Assembly (NCBI GenBank): GCA_902803315.1 | Contig: CADCPM010000102.1 | Location: 27,610 to 91,609 of the forward strand | Source: an uncultured Coriobacteriaceae bacterium | Lineage (GTDB): Bacteria > Actinomycetota > Coriobacteriia > Coriobacteriales > Atopobiaceae | Reading direction: 5' to 3' | DNA length: 64,000 nucleotides | Part shown: positions 42,335 through 50,707 of the stretch, piece by piece | Numbering within the stretch: position 1 is the first letter of the stretch | How the letters are laid out: each line of letters begins with the position of its first letter | The notes under the pieces: generated by a model | Told to the model about the DNA's origin: nothing | Databases searched by the model: none | The model's input: the letters and a program-made list of their open reading frames with translations, nothing else | Program-made: the position numbers and the translations under genes

Positions 42335-42460
42335 GTTGCCGCCCGCGCGCCCGCGCCTGTGATGCGACCCGCATGCGGCGACTCACGAAGTGAGCGAGCG
42401 AGCGAAGCGAGCGCGGAGTCGCATGCGGCTTTGCGCAGGCGCGGGCGCGCGGGCGGCAAC
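42335..42460 (-). repeat. Family 1 hairpin, copy F
   Basis: Perfect 25-bp outer arms (GTTGCCGCCCGCGCGCCCGC... with complement ending 42460) and inner arms ATGCGACCCGCATGCG-like enclose the core in minus orientation. This copy has one extra GCGA unit in the core. It lies between divergent DUF1015 and HAD genes. Confidence 0.87.
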
Positions 42461-42481
42461 GAACGACCGAGAGGAGATCGC

Positions 42482-43177
42482 ATGTTGGACCTCAGCGATC
42501 GACGTGTGGTGATGTTCGACTTTGACGGGACCGTGGCAGACACCAAGGCGTCAATCGTGAGCACCGCCACCCGTGCGCTCACCGAGTTTGGATTGAGCGA
42601 AGACGAGCTTGGCGATGTGTCGCGCCTTATCGGACCTCCGTTTCCCGAGGCGTTTCAGCAGGTCTATGGCCTAAGCGCAGCCGATGCACAGTTGGTGACC
42701 GAATGCTACCGCAGCATCTACGCCACGCTGGGTGTAGAGGCATGGCCACTCTTTGAGGGAATGCGTGAGCTCGTTCGCGAGCTGCGCGCAGCCCACAAAA
42801 CGGTGTGCGTGGCCACTTCCAAACGTCAACATATATTAGATAAGGCCCTAACCGACGAGGGCATGTACGACGCGTTTGACCTTAAGGTGGGAAAACCCTC
42901 GGACGAGCCCTTCTCCAAGGCCCAGACCATCGCGTTGGTTCTCGATCTCACGGGTGCCACGGCAAATGATGCCGTTATGGTTGGCGACAGGCACCACGAC
43001 GTGGACGGCGCAATTGCCTGCGGTGTACCCTGTGTGGGGGTAACCTACGGCGGAACCGGTGACTACGCCGAACTCGCAGGGGCAGGCGCATGCCGCGTGG
43101 TGGACACGGTGGCACAACTTGCCGAAGTTCTTTTGGGTTCCGCGCATGAGTCCGCTTCTGTTGGGGTACAACAATAG
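42482..43177 (+). CDS. HAD-family phosphatase (Gph-like)
   Basis: The 231-residue protein has motif I VMFDFDGTVADT, motif II VATSKR, the Lys region LKVGKPSDEPFSK and motif IV MVGDRHHDVDGAIACG. This is the pattern of phosphoglycolate phosphatase and related YjjG/PpaX-like enzymes with a small helical cap. The substrate is unknown. ATG 42482 has GAGAGGAGA upstream. Confidence 0.87.
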   Translation: MLDLSDRRVVMFDFDGTVADTKASIVSTATRALTEFGLSEDELGDVSRLIGPPFPEAFQQVYGLSAADAQLVTECYRSIYATLGVEAWPLFEGMRELVRELRAAHKTVCVATSKRQHILDKALTDEGMYDAFDLKVGKPSDEPFSKAQTIALVLDLTGATANDAVMVGDRHHDVDGAIACGVPCVGVTYGGTGDYAELAGAGACRVVDTVAQLAEVLLGSAHESASVGVQQ

Positions 43178-43234
43178 AAGTAACTCCAGAGCAAACGGAG
43201 CAATCAGTCAATGAACTTTTGGAAAGGGGCAGAC

Positions 43235-43630
43235 ATGGCAGAATTCGATTTTGGAGAAGGCGTCCGCAAAATCTTCCTGGTAGGCGTCGGAGCCATTGCA
43301 ACTGGTGCCGAGAAGTCCCAGCAGATTATCGACGACCTCGTGAAGAAGGGCGAGCTCACGATCGAGCAGGGCAAGGAATTCAACGATGAGCTTACTCGCA
43401 AGGCGACAAAGGCCGCTTCCGATGCAGAGGACAGCTTCCTGCGCATGCGCATGGAAAACATGAGCCCGGAAGAGCGCACCAGCTATGCCAAGAAGGTCTC
43501 GGAGATCATGGCCGACATCGAAAAGAAAGGCACCACGGTAGAGGCAGAGGTAGAAGTCGTCGAAGACGACGCCGAGGTCGAGACAGAGGCCGAAGTCGAG
43601 CAGGAAACGTCGGAAGCGGCCGACGAGTAA
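43235..43630 (+). CDS. Phasin-like small helical protein
   Basis: The 131-residue protein has a short hydrophobic N-terminal stretch (IFLVGVGAIATGAEKSQQIIDDLVKKGELTIEQGKE) characteristic of the PhaF/PhaI-type phasin family, then amphipathic helix, and ends in an acidic tail of about 35 residues rich in Glu, Val and Asp. Phasins coat polyhydroxyalkanoate granules, but no PHA synthase is seen, so another role is likely. ATG 43235 follows GGAAAGGGG; an upstream ATG at 43211 has no site. The next gene, a UbiB kinase, starts 8 bp after the stop. Confidence 0.75.
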   Translation: MAEFDFGEGVRKIFLVGVGAIATGAEKSQQIIDDLVKKGELTIEQGKEFNDELTRKATKAASDAEDSFLRMRMENMSPEERTSYAKKVSEIMADIEKKGTTVEAEVEVVEDDAEVETEAEVEQETSEAADE

Positions 43631-43637
43631 CGACGTC

Positions 43638-45443
43638 GTGGCAGCGGAAGACGTCCACGCGGACGAACAGAAGCAAAACTTAGAAGATGTGGCAACGAAC
43701 GCAGTCGACGGTCTTGATGTTGAGGCCGAACGTCTGCGTTCGTGGTATCAAGAGGACATCAACACGCGCATCAAGCAAGAGGAAACCATAGGCATCCTTG
43801 GCGGGAGGTCTAAGGACTCATCGGCATATGCATCGAACAGGCGAGGCAAATACAGCCGTCTGATAGAGATGCTCAAAATTGTGCGCAAGTACGACATCTT
43901 CCACGGCGTTACGCCCACCAGCCTGAGGAAGATGCTTGAGGAGCTAGGACCCACGTTCGTAAAGGCCGGGCAGATTCTCTCGATGCGTTCGGAGATTCTT
44001 CCCGAATCGTTTTGCAATGAGCTGGCAAAGCTGCGCACCGAAGTCGAGCCCATGCCGCGTGAGGTCGTGCTAAACACCCTGCGCGCAGAATACGACACAC
44101 CCATCGAGGAGATATTCGATGCGATTGACGACGTTCCCTTGGGATCTGCCTCGGTGGCGCAGGTACACAAGGCCCGCCTGGTAACTGGTGAGCTCGTGGC
44201 AATTAAGGTGCAGCGCCCTGGCATCAGGCGCATTATGGCGCGCGACATCTCCATCGTGCGCTCTTTGGCGCGTCGTGCCACCCTGTTTTTGGGCGATGAC
44301 CAATTCCTGGACATGCAGTCGGTAGTGGAGGAGCTCTGGCAGTCCTTTAGGGAAGAGACTGACTTTTTGGTGGAAGCCCACGCCCTTTCGGAGTTTAGGC
44401 ACAACAATCGCCACTGCAATTACGTTATGTGTCCAAAGCCCTATCCAGGACTCTGTACCGAGCATGTTGTGGTAATGGACTACATTGAGGGAATCCCCAT
44501 CTCTCGACTCAACGAGCTCACAGACGCTGGCTACGACGTAACCGAGATAGGCGAAAAGCTCGTTGCCAACTACGTCACCCAAATACTGGATGACGGATTC
44601 TTCCATGCCGACCCCCATCCTGGCAACATCGTTATAAGTGACGGAAAGATTGTTTATCTCGACCTCGGCATCATGGGAAGACTCTCTGCGCACGACCGCA
44701 CCGCACTCACGGATATTGTAGTCGCGGTGGCAGATCTTAACACACCCGCCCTCAAGGATGGGCTCCTTCGCTTTGCCTCTTACACCGACCCCTCAAAGAT
44801 TGACCATGCGCGCCTGCTCGTCGATCTTGACTTGGTAATGCAGAACTATGGCACCGAGAGCCTCGCCGACCTCGACCTCGCACAGTTCCTCAACTCTATC
44901 GTTACCTTAGCGCGACGCAACAACATCGAGCTGCCCAGCTCGGTAACCATGCTCGCACGCTCATTGGTAACGCTCGAGGGAACGGTGGACGACATGCTTG
45001 CCGATGCGAGCATCGTAGACCTCATCGCCCGACACGCCAAGAGTAACGCAGGTCTTTTGGAGGCAGGCAAACGCGAAGTAAGCCAGTTTGCCCGAGAGTC
45101 ACGCCTTGCCGCACACGGGGTCTTACGCGCAGCGTCGCAGGCAGACCTCGCCATGGACATGCTCACGCGCGGACAACTGCGTGTGAACATGGACATACCA
45201 GGCTCCGACAATCCCATATTGGACTTCTCGCATGCCTTTGATCGCCTGACCATGGGCATCGTAATCGCGGGACTGTTCATAGGTTCATCGATCATCTACT
45301 TTGCGGGCATGAAGCCCCTCATGTTTGGCATCCCCATTTTGGGATTCGTTGGATTCGTCGCCGCCTTTATCTTGGGCGTCTGGCTTGTTATCGACATCAT
45401 TCGTACCGGTCGACGCTATAAGAAGGCGCCCCGTGGCCACTAG
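43638..45443 (+). CDS. UbiB/AarF/ABC1-type atypical kinase
   Basis: The 601-residue protein (GTG start) carries the family motifs: the KxGQ motif in PTFVKAGQILSMRSE (about residue 110), the A-rich loop LGSASVAQVHKA, AIKVQRPG, the catalytic loop FHADPHPGNI and the metal Asp in YLDLGIMG. Two hydrophobic helices near the C terminus (about 545-590) would anchor it in the membrane. Family members support quinone or lipid metabolism. Coriobacteria are anaerobes without ubiquinone, so the role here is unclear. Confidence 0.9.
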   Translation: MAAEDVHADEQKQNLEDVATNAVDGLDVEAERLRSWYQEDINTRIKQEETIGILGGRSKDSSAYASNRRGKYSRLIEMLKIVRKYDIFHGVTPTSLRKMLEELGPTFVKAGQILSMRSEILPESFCNELAKLRTEVEPMPREVVLNTLRAEYDTPIEEIFDAIDDVPLGSASVAQVHKARLVTGELVAIKVQRPGIRRIMARDISIVRSLARRATLFLGDDQFLDMQSVVEELWQSFREETDFLVEAHALSEFRHNNRHCNYVMCPKPYPGLCTEHVVVMDYIEGIPISRLNELTDAGYDVTEIGEKLVANYVTQILDDGFFHADPHPGNIVISDGKIVYLDLGIMGRLSAHDRTALTDIVVAVADLNTPALKDGLLRFASYTDPSKIDHARLLVDLDLVMQNYGTESLADLDLAQFLNSIVTLARRNNIELPSSVTMLARSLVTLEGTVDDMLADASIVDLIARHAKSNAGLLEAGKREVSQFARESRLAAHGVLRAASQADLAMDMLTRGQLRVNMDIPGSDNPILDFSHAFDRLTMGIVIAGLFIGSSIIYFAGMKPLMFGIPILGFVGFVAAFILGVWLVIDIIRTGRRYKKAPRGH

Positions 45444-45467
45444 CCATTAATTGAAACTCATCCCTCT

Positions 45468-45866
45468 TTATTCACCAGCGTCAAGCCACTTCTTACGGCT
45501 TACGAAGTTCCATACCATAACCACTGCCGTGGCAAACACCTTAACGGCCGTCACCGCAATTGCGGATCCACCAAGCCAGGCGGTACCGCCCCACATAATG
45601 AGCTCGTTGATGCCAAGGCCTATGGCAGAGAGAATTAGGAAGATAACGAATTCCCTCGAGCGGGACATGTCGTCACGATGCTTGAACACGAAGCGCATTG
45701 ACGCGAGATAGTTAAACACCAACGAGACGCAAAATGATATTCCAGCCGACAGGACTGGGTCCATGTGAAAGACCTGTGAGAGCAACATGAGCACGCCATA
45801 GTCGATGGCAAAGGCAAGAAATCCAACGACACCGAACTTCATTATCTGCTCTAGGAGCCTTCGCAT
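45468..45866 (-). CDS. GtrA-family membrane protein
   Basis: The 132-residue protein has four membrane helices with the GtrA pattern: FGVVGFLAFAIDYGVLMLL, FCVSLVFNYLASMRFVF and a C-terminal VWNFVSRKKWL. GtrA proteins are thought to flip or channel polyprenyl-linked sugars for surface glycosylation. ATG 45866 is chosen with GGAAGGA upstream; longer frames run into repeat DNA. Confidence 0.9.
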   Translation of the reverse strand: MRRLLEQIMKFGVVGFLAFAIDYGVLMLLSQVFHMDPVLSAGISFCVSLVFNYLASMRFVFKHRDDMSRSREFVIFLILSAIGLGINELIMWGGTAWLGGSAIAVTAVKVFATAVVMVWNFVSRKKWLDAGE

Positions 45867-45995
45867 AACAAACACGTCCTTCCCAACGCGTGCACTCAAG
45901 ATGCAGGGTTCTCGCAAAGGTATGGTAAGGTCCCGCAACGTCTGCGTACAACATCCCAAAAGAAAACCACACGCAACGCCTGTGAACGATGGCCT

Positions 45996-46104
45996 GTTCG
46001 CGCCACCGCACCTGCGATGCGACCCGCATGCGGCTCCGCGCTCGCTTCGCTCGCTCACTTCGTGAGTCGCCGCTTGCGGGCCGGACGAAGGCGCGGGTGT
46101 GAAC
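45996..46104 (+). repeat. Family 1 hairpin, copy G
   Basis: The outer arms GTTCGCGCC and GGTGTGAAC pair through two G-U bonds. The left inner arm resembles copy F (ATGCGACCCGCATGCGG) and the right inner arm equals copy C (GCTTGCGGGCCGGACGAAGG). The core is intact. TGTGAACGAT occurs on both sides (45981-45990 and 46128-46137). It lies in the 370-bp gap 45867-46236 between divergent genes, which otherwise has no gene. Confidence 0.82.
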
Positions 46105-46236
46105 TGTAACGTTTCCCTTTATAAACGTGTGAACGATAGGTGTTTGTGCGCCCATAAATGCAGGCACAGAAGTATCATAGAGTTCCCTACGACTATCCTG
46201 CTCTGATATGCCAGAGCTTTACTTCGGAGATATAAC

Positions 46237-47871
46237 ATGGCACAACAAGGCAATGGCAAGGAACAAGGTCGTGCTCCCGAAAAGAGGGCAAATCCCTACG
46301 AGGACGCTGACCCCATTCCCGTGGTAAGGGGGTCAGCTCACCGACGGACCACGGGCCGATCAACTCCACCACGGAGTCGATCGGTTCAATCCGCTCGCGA
46401 CGCCGCACACAATCAGGGGCGCGCAAGCAATGAAAGCATGGCCACCGAACACGTACGGCCCACACGGACCCAAACAAGCGCACGGGAACAGTCTAATACG
46501 CAGCGCAGCGCCAGCAGAGCCGGGACACAAGGACCATCTGCGGGAGGCTACATCCCCGCCGCGACCACTTGGGAGCGCCGCCGTCCCCCCAATCAGGCGG
46601 GGCACACCCTCTCCGTAAGGCGCAAGCGACGGTTTGGAATCATAGCGGCATCCATACTTGCGGCCATAGTGATCCTATCCGCCCTGCTCTGGTGGATAAA
46701 CCGTCCTGTCCCAATAACGGTAAACGGAGGCGCATCTGAGGTGCGCATCGGGTCTACGCTCGAAGACGTCGTAAAGAAGGAAAAGCTCTCACTCAAACCC
46801 GGAGACCTCGTAAGCGTGAACGACCGCGTGCTCGAGGCCGATATGGGCCGTGCCTTCAACGCTTCCGTCAACGGCAAGGAACTCTCAGCCGAGGAAGTGG
46901 AGAACTACAGGGTCGCGGGCAACGAATCCATAGACTTCTCGGATGGCGGAAACATCACCGAGGAATTCGACATGCAGAGCGAATCCATCATGCCATACCT
47001 TCGCATGGAAGGAACGGGCTACTCCCTGCAGTTCGTGTCGCAATGGGGCTACGCAGGGACCTTGGAGCATCGCAAGGGCAAGAGGTCGGGAGAGTCGGCA
47101 GACGTGGTAACCAAAGAGCCGCAAGATTGCGTTATTACGTGCATGGAGCCTCAAATTGAGGGTGATGGCAAATACGTGGCCCTGACCTTCGACGATGGCC
47201 CGGCAGACCCCTACACCGACCAATACCTCGAAATACTCGATCGTTATGGAGTGAAGGCGACCTTCTTCAACCTTGGTGACAACACTCAAGCGTATCCCGA
47301 TCTCGCGCGCAAGGTAGTCGAGAAAGGCCATCAGCTCTGCAACCACACCATGGCCCACAACCAGCTTACGTCTGTGGACGCAAACACGGTGCACAGCGAA
47401 ATCGAGCGTTCTCAAAAGGCGATACAAGACGTAACGGGCAAGTTGACCACGCACCTACGACCGCCCTACGGGGACTTTACCGAGCGGAGCTGGCTCGGCT
47501 CTGGCGGCACCATTACCGCCTCGATTCGTTGGAATGGCGACTCGCAGGATTGGCGAACGCCTGGCGCGGACGCCATTATTGAAAACTCGCTTACGAACCT
47601 GCACTCAGGCACCATCATCCTCATGCACGATGGCGGTGGCGACCGATCTCAGGACGTTGAGGCGCTGCCTCGTCTTATCGAACGAGTGCAGGGCGAGGGA
47701 TACCAGTTCGTCACCATTTCCGAGCTCATGCGTTCCTGCAAGGACATACCAGAGGATATCTGCTCTGGCGAGAGCACCATGCCCGAGGGAGCGGTATGGC
47801 CTGAGGAGATTCACCCCGACGACCTCGCCGCCGCCGAGGCCGCATCAAACGCCCAGGCAAAAGCCTCCTAG
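46237..47871 (+). CDS. Membrane-anchored polysaccharide deacetylase (CE4)
   Basis: The 544-residue protein has a basic, low-complexity cytoplasmic N terminus (about 125 residues), one membrane helix (about 130-152), a domain with the ubiquitin-like SLKPGDLV/VSVNDRVLEAD segment, and a NodB-type catalytic domain (about 305-510). Catalytic motifs are ALTFDDGPADPYT, NHTMAHNQL (His-x-x-x-His metal ligands), RPPYGDF, and IILMHDG. CE4 enzymes remove N-acetyl groups from peptidoglycan or related polymers, giving lysozyme resistance. TTCGGAGA precedes the ATG. Followed 12 bp later by the TPR-like gene. Confidence 0.9.
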   Translation: MAQQGNGKEQGRAPEKRANPYEDADPIPVVRGSAHRRTTGRSTPPRSRSVQSARDAAHNQGRASNESMATEHVRPTRTQTSAREQSNTQRSASRAGTQGPSAGGYIPAATTWERRRPPNQAGHTLSVRRKRRFGIIAASILAAIVILSALLWWINRPVPITVNGGASEVRIGSTLEDVVKKEKLSLKPGDLVSVNDRVLEADMGRAFNASVNGKELSAEEVENYRVAGNESIDFSDGGNITEEFDMQSESIMPYLRMEGTGYSLQFVSQWGYAGTLEHRKGKRSGESADVVTKEPQDCVITCMEPQIEGDGKYVALTFDDGPADPYTDQYLEILDRYGVKATFFNLGDNTQAYPDLARKVVEKGHQLCNHTMAHNQLTSVDANTVHSEIERSQKAIQDVTGKLTTHLRPPYGDFTERSWLGSGGTITASIRWNGDSQDWRTPGADAIIENSLTNLHSGTIILMHDGGGDRSQDVEALPRLIERVQGEGYQFVTISELMRSCKDIPEDICSGESTMPEGAVWPEEIHPDDLAAAEAASNAQAKAS

Positions 47872-47883
47872 GATTGGTCTCGC

Positions 47884-50523
47884 ATGCATCGTCCTGCAAC
47901 ACAAACCGTCGTAGTCCTTGGCGCCATCCTGCTAAGCGCCATAGCAGGTGCCGTTATGGGAATGGTGCCAGGCATCTGTGTTGCATGCGCACTGTCTACA
48001 CTGCTCTTCCTTCTTATGCGACCAAGCCAACAAGGCGGCCAACGCAAGCAGTCCGAGGATTACGATGCCAACAACGCTTCCAAGAGCACGGAACGTCCCT
48101 CACAAGAGACCAATGTGACAAGTGACTCGGATGCTCCGGCAACGTCGGAAGCGGGCATGGAAAGATCGGACGTAGAAGCCGTCGGAAGCATGGAGCAAAG
48201 CGCAGACGTCACAGATGGCGAACCGCAGAAACACGAAGAGAAGTCCCAGGCGGAAGAAGCCTCTGGAGAGGTTACCTCAACAAACAAACCTCAACGGGAT
48301 CTTGAGGATAGAGATGCGAACCTAGCTTCCACGCGAACCAAGGACAACGACGTCGCCCCACCCTCCAATGAAACTCCCTTCGACTACGATGACTTTCTGA
48401 GTTCCCTGCAGCATGCGAATCGGCCATTGGAAGCCTTGGCATCCTTCGCAAGGCAAACGCATGCCGCGGAAGGACGCGGAGACAACGTCCATGGCATTAA
48501 TCGATTTCTTGCACGCCTGCTCGACGAGGCCGACATCGAAGAGGCAGAGCGTAAGGATTCGGACAAGGTGATAGACGTCATCACGCTCAGGCGTAGCAGG
48601 ATGCTCTATCTACGCACCATTGCCTCGCGTGCCGAATGGGGCAGCCTGTTGCGGATCGTTCGCATTGAGGCCGCGCTCAATGCCTTGCGTTACGCACACG
48701 AGCGCTACGACGACCTAAGCGACGTCTCCATGGAGGAGCTCTATCGTCAGTGGCAACGCGCCTGCTCATCGGTCTGCGCGCAGGCCCCGAATGTGGGCAC
48801 GGCGGACTGGTCCTATTTGGCCATGCCTTGGCAGGCACCTTTTGGTCCGTCCGACCAAGGGGAGTGGGCTGTTCGCCTTGCCATATCCGAGGCAATAGAG
48901 TCGGTACAGGTTCCCTATCGCCTCGAGGCGCGATTTCGCTGCAACGTATCGGCTGGCGACGTTGCCATGGAGTTCAGTGCCATCCCTGCTCACGCATTTG
49001 CACGCTCTGCCTTCGTGGATGGTCTGGGAGTCGTGCCAACCACCTCACACATGAGGAAACGCGAAGCCTCTGCCTATGCCGCACGAATTGGCATCCTCCT
49101 TGCGAATCATGCCTTCCGCTCATCCACCAAGATCCGACGCGTATGGGTGAGGGCCGTTGAGGAAACGCCCAATTCTCACGCCGTACTCTATTCGGTATGT
49201 ATGGGACGCAAAGCCTTCTCCAATCTTCGTATGGAATCGCTTGGCAACCCACTGGATGCCCTGCGCCTACTGGGAGCGTCCATAGAGGAGCAAAACGGCA
49301 TACTTGTTCCCACCCCACCAATCTTCTGTTTGGAAGACGAGACTTTCTGTCCTCGCTTTCGTCATGACATATGGAATCTCAGCGAAAGAACGCTCCCCGC
49401 GTTTACTGCTACCTCGCTTGGTGCCACACGCGTTTCCAACCTCACGATTCACGAGGAGTTGCCACGCACGCTCGCAGCCGACAAGATGCTCGGCAACCTT
49501 GCAACCAGCAGCACGAAGCATGCGACTCAGAAGAGCGTGCACGCCATTATGGAGGTTGCAAAGCAAACGTCCGACGTCTCCGTGTGGAGCGCAGCGGAGC
49601 GAACTGCCAGAAAGCTGGTGCTGGGCAACCTAGACCCAACGGAGCCCGAGGCTATTCGCAGCGAAATCGTAGAGGGCGACGCACTCACCCAGGCAGTCGA
49701 GAAGGCGCAAAAACTGCTCTTGCAACAGAAGTCGCATGAGGCGCTGAGCATACTCGAGCAAGTGCTCGATCCCCTGGAACGAAGAGGAACCTATGTTGAC
49801 ACCAAGGCGATCGCATATCGCTGCTTTGACAGCTTTCCCGAAAGAGTCGTTTACAACAGGCTAAACGCCCACGACAACAGGAGCGTGGTGCTCGTTCCCG
49901 ATGCCTATCTAATTGCGCATCTGGTCGCATCCGCAGTCCTTATGTCCCTCCCAGAGGAAGACGGCGGAAGCAGCGCAAAGGGCATCGCGCATGCAAAGCG
50001 CGCATTGGAGGTCGCTCCCCTCAACGGACCGGCTCACCTTGGGCTGGCTTCTTGCCTAGAGGCGACCGGAGACTTTGACGCCGCGCATAAGCAGCTCAGG
50101 GCATATTTGAAGACGGCCTATCATCCACAGGGCATGGGTATTGCCTACTTCAAACTCGCCGCATTGGAGCACGAACTCGGCAACGATGCTTGTAGCCTAG
50201 CCTGCTATCAAATGGCTGCGACGCTCTTTCCTCCCCTGCTTCCCTTCGTCTTGGGAGAGCTTCAACCGCTATCGAGCAGCGAGGACGCACACGTCATAGA
50301 GCTCATGGACGACTCGCAGATTCGCGAAGCCCTACGAAGCGAGAAAATCCCCATGGCACCCACTAACCAGACGTCCTACATCCTTTTCGACGGAGCCACA
50401 GCATCCGTCGATGCGGAAGTATTTCCCGTTGCCCGCGAGCTCATCCATGTGCTTGAGTCGCTTTGGGGAGACGACGTGCTCCGCGGCATCCGCAAGTCTC
50501 TCGAACACGAGCCAGACGAATAG
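47884..50523 (+). CDS. Large membrane protein with TPR-like C-terminal region
   Basis: The 879-residue protein matches no family I can name. It starts with two adjacent hydrophobic helices (residues about 8-48), then a Ser/Glu-rich disordered stretch (about 50-165) and a long helical cytoplasmic region. Residues about 690-790 (GIAHAKRALEVAPLNGPAHLGLASCLEATGDFDAAHKQLRAYLK and following) look like tetratricopeptide repeats, which bind partner proteins. It lies directly after the deacetylase and may act with it at the wall. Convergent with the M20 peptidase. Confidence 0.65.
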   Translation: MHRPATQTVVVLGAILLSAIAGAVMGMVPGICVACALSTLLFLLMRPSQQGGQRKQSEDYDANNASKSTERPSQETNVTSDSDAPATSEAGMERSDVEAVGSMEQSADVTDGEPQKHEEKSQAEEASGEVTSTNKPQRDLEDRDANLASTRTKDNDVAPPSNETPFDYDDFLSSLQHANRPLEALASFARQTHAAEGRGDNVHGINRFLARLLDEADIEEAERKDSDKVIDVITLRRSRMLYLRTIASRAEWGSLLRIVRIEAALNALRYAHERYDDLSDVSMEELYRQWQRACSSVCAQAPNVGTADWSYLAMPWQAPFGPSDQGEWAVRLAISEAIESVQVPYRLEARFRCNVSAGDVAMEFSAIPAHAFARSAFVDGLGVVPTTSHMRKREASAYAARIGILLANHAFRSSTKIRRVWVRAVEETPNSHAVLYSVCMGRKAFSNLRMESLGNPLDALRLLGASIEEQNGILVPTPPIFCLEDETFCPRFRHDIWNLSERTLPAFTATSLGATRVSNLTIHEELPRTLAADKMLGNLATSSTKHATQKSVHAIMEVAKQTSDVSVWSAAERTARKLVLGNLDPTEPEAIRSEIVEGDALTQAVEKAQKLLLQQKSHEALSILEQVLDPLERRGTYVDTKAIAYRCFDSFPERVVYNRLNAHDNRSVVLVPDAYLIAHLVASAVLMSLPEEDGGSSAKGIAHAKRALEVAPLNGPAHLGLASCLEATGDFDAAHKQLRAYLKTAYHPQGMGIAYFKLAALEHELGNDACSLACYQMAATLFPPLLPFVLGELQPLSSSEDAHVIELMDDSQIREALRSEKIPMAPTNQTSYILFDGATASVDAEVFPVARELIHVLESLWGDDVLRGIRKSLEHEPDE

Positions 50524-50572
50524 GCGCTCTAACCGAACGCCCCAATCCGCCTCGCACTCAAGCATATGGTCT

Positions 50573-50669
50573 ACCCGAGTGCGAGGGGTGAGGCGCGAGT
50601 TACGCATGCGCAGTTCGCGAAGCGCTGTTTGAGCACGTGGAACTCGTGCCTTGCCCCTCGCACTCGGGT
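50573..50669. repeat. Family 2 hairpin, single copy
   Basis: 29-nt arms starting ACCCGAGTGCGAGGGG (50573) pair with CCCCTCGCACTCGGGT (ending 50669) with a few G-U. The apex is the family 2 core in reverse orientation (TGCGCAGTTCGCGAAGCGC, TGTTTGAGCAC). It lies between the convergent TPR-like and M20 genes. Confidence 0.82.
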
Positions 50670-50707
50670 TGCCACTCGCCCCTACCATACAAAGCATCAT
50701 GTGAGCG

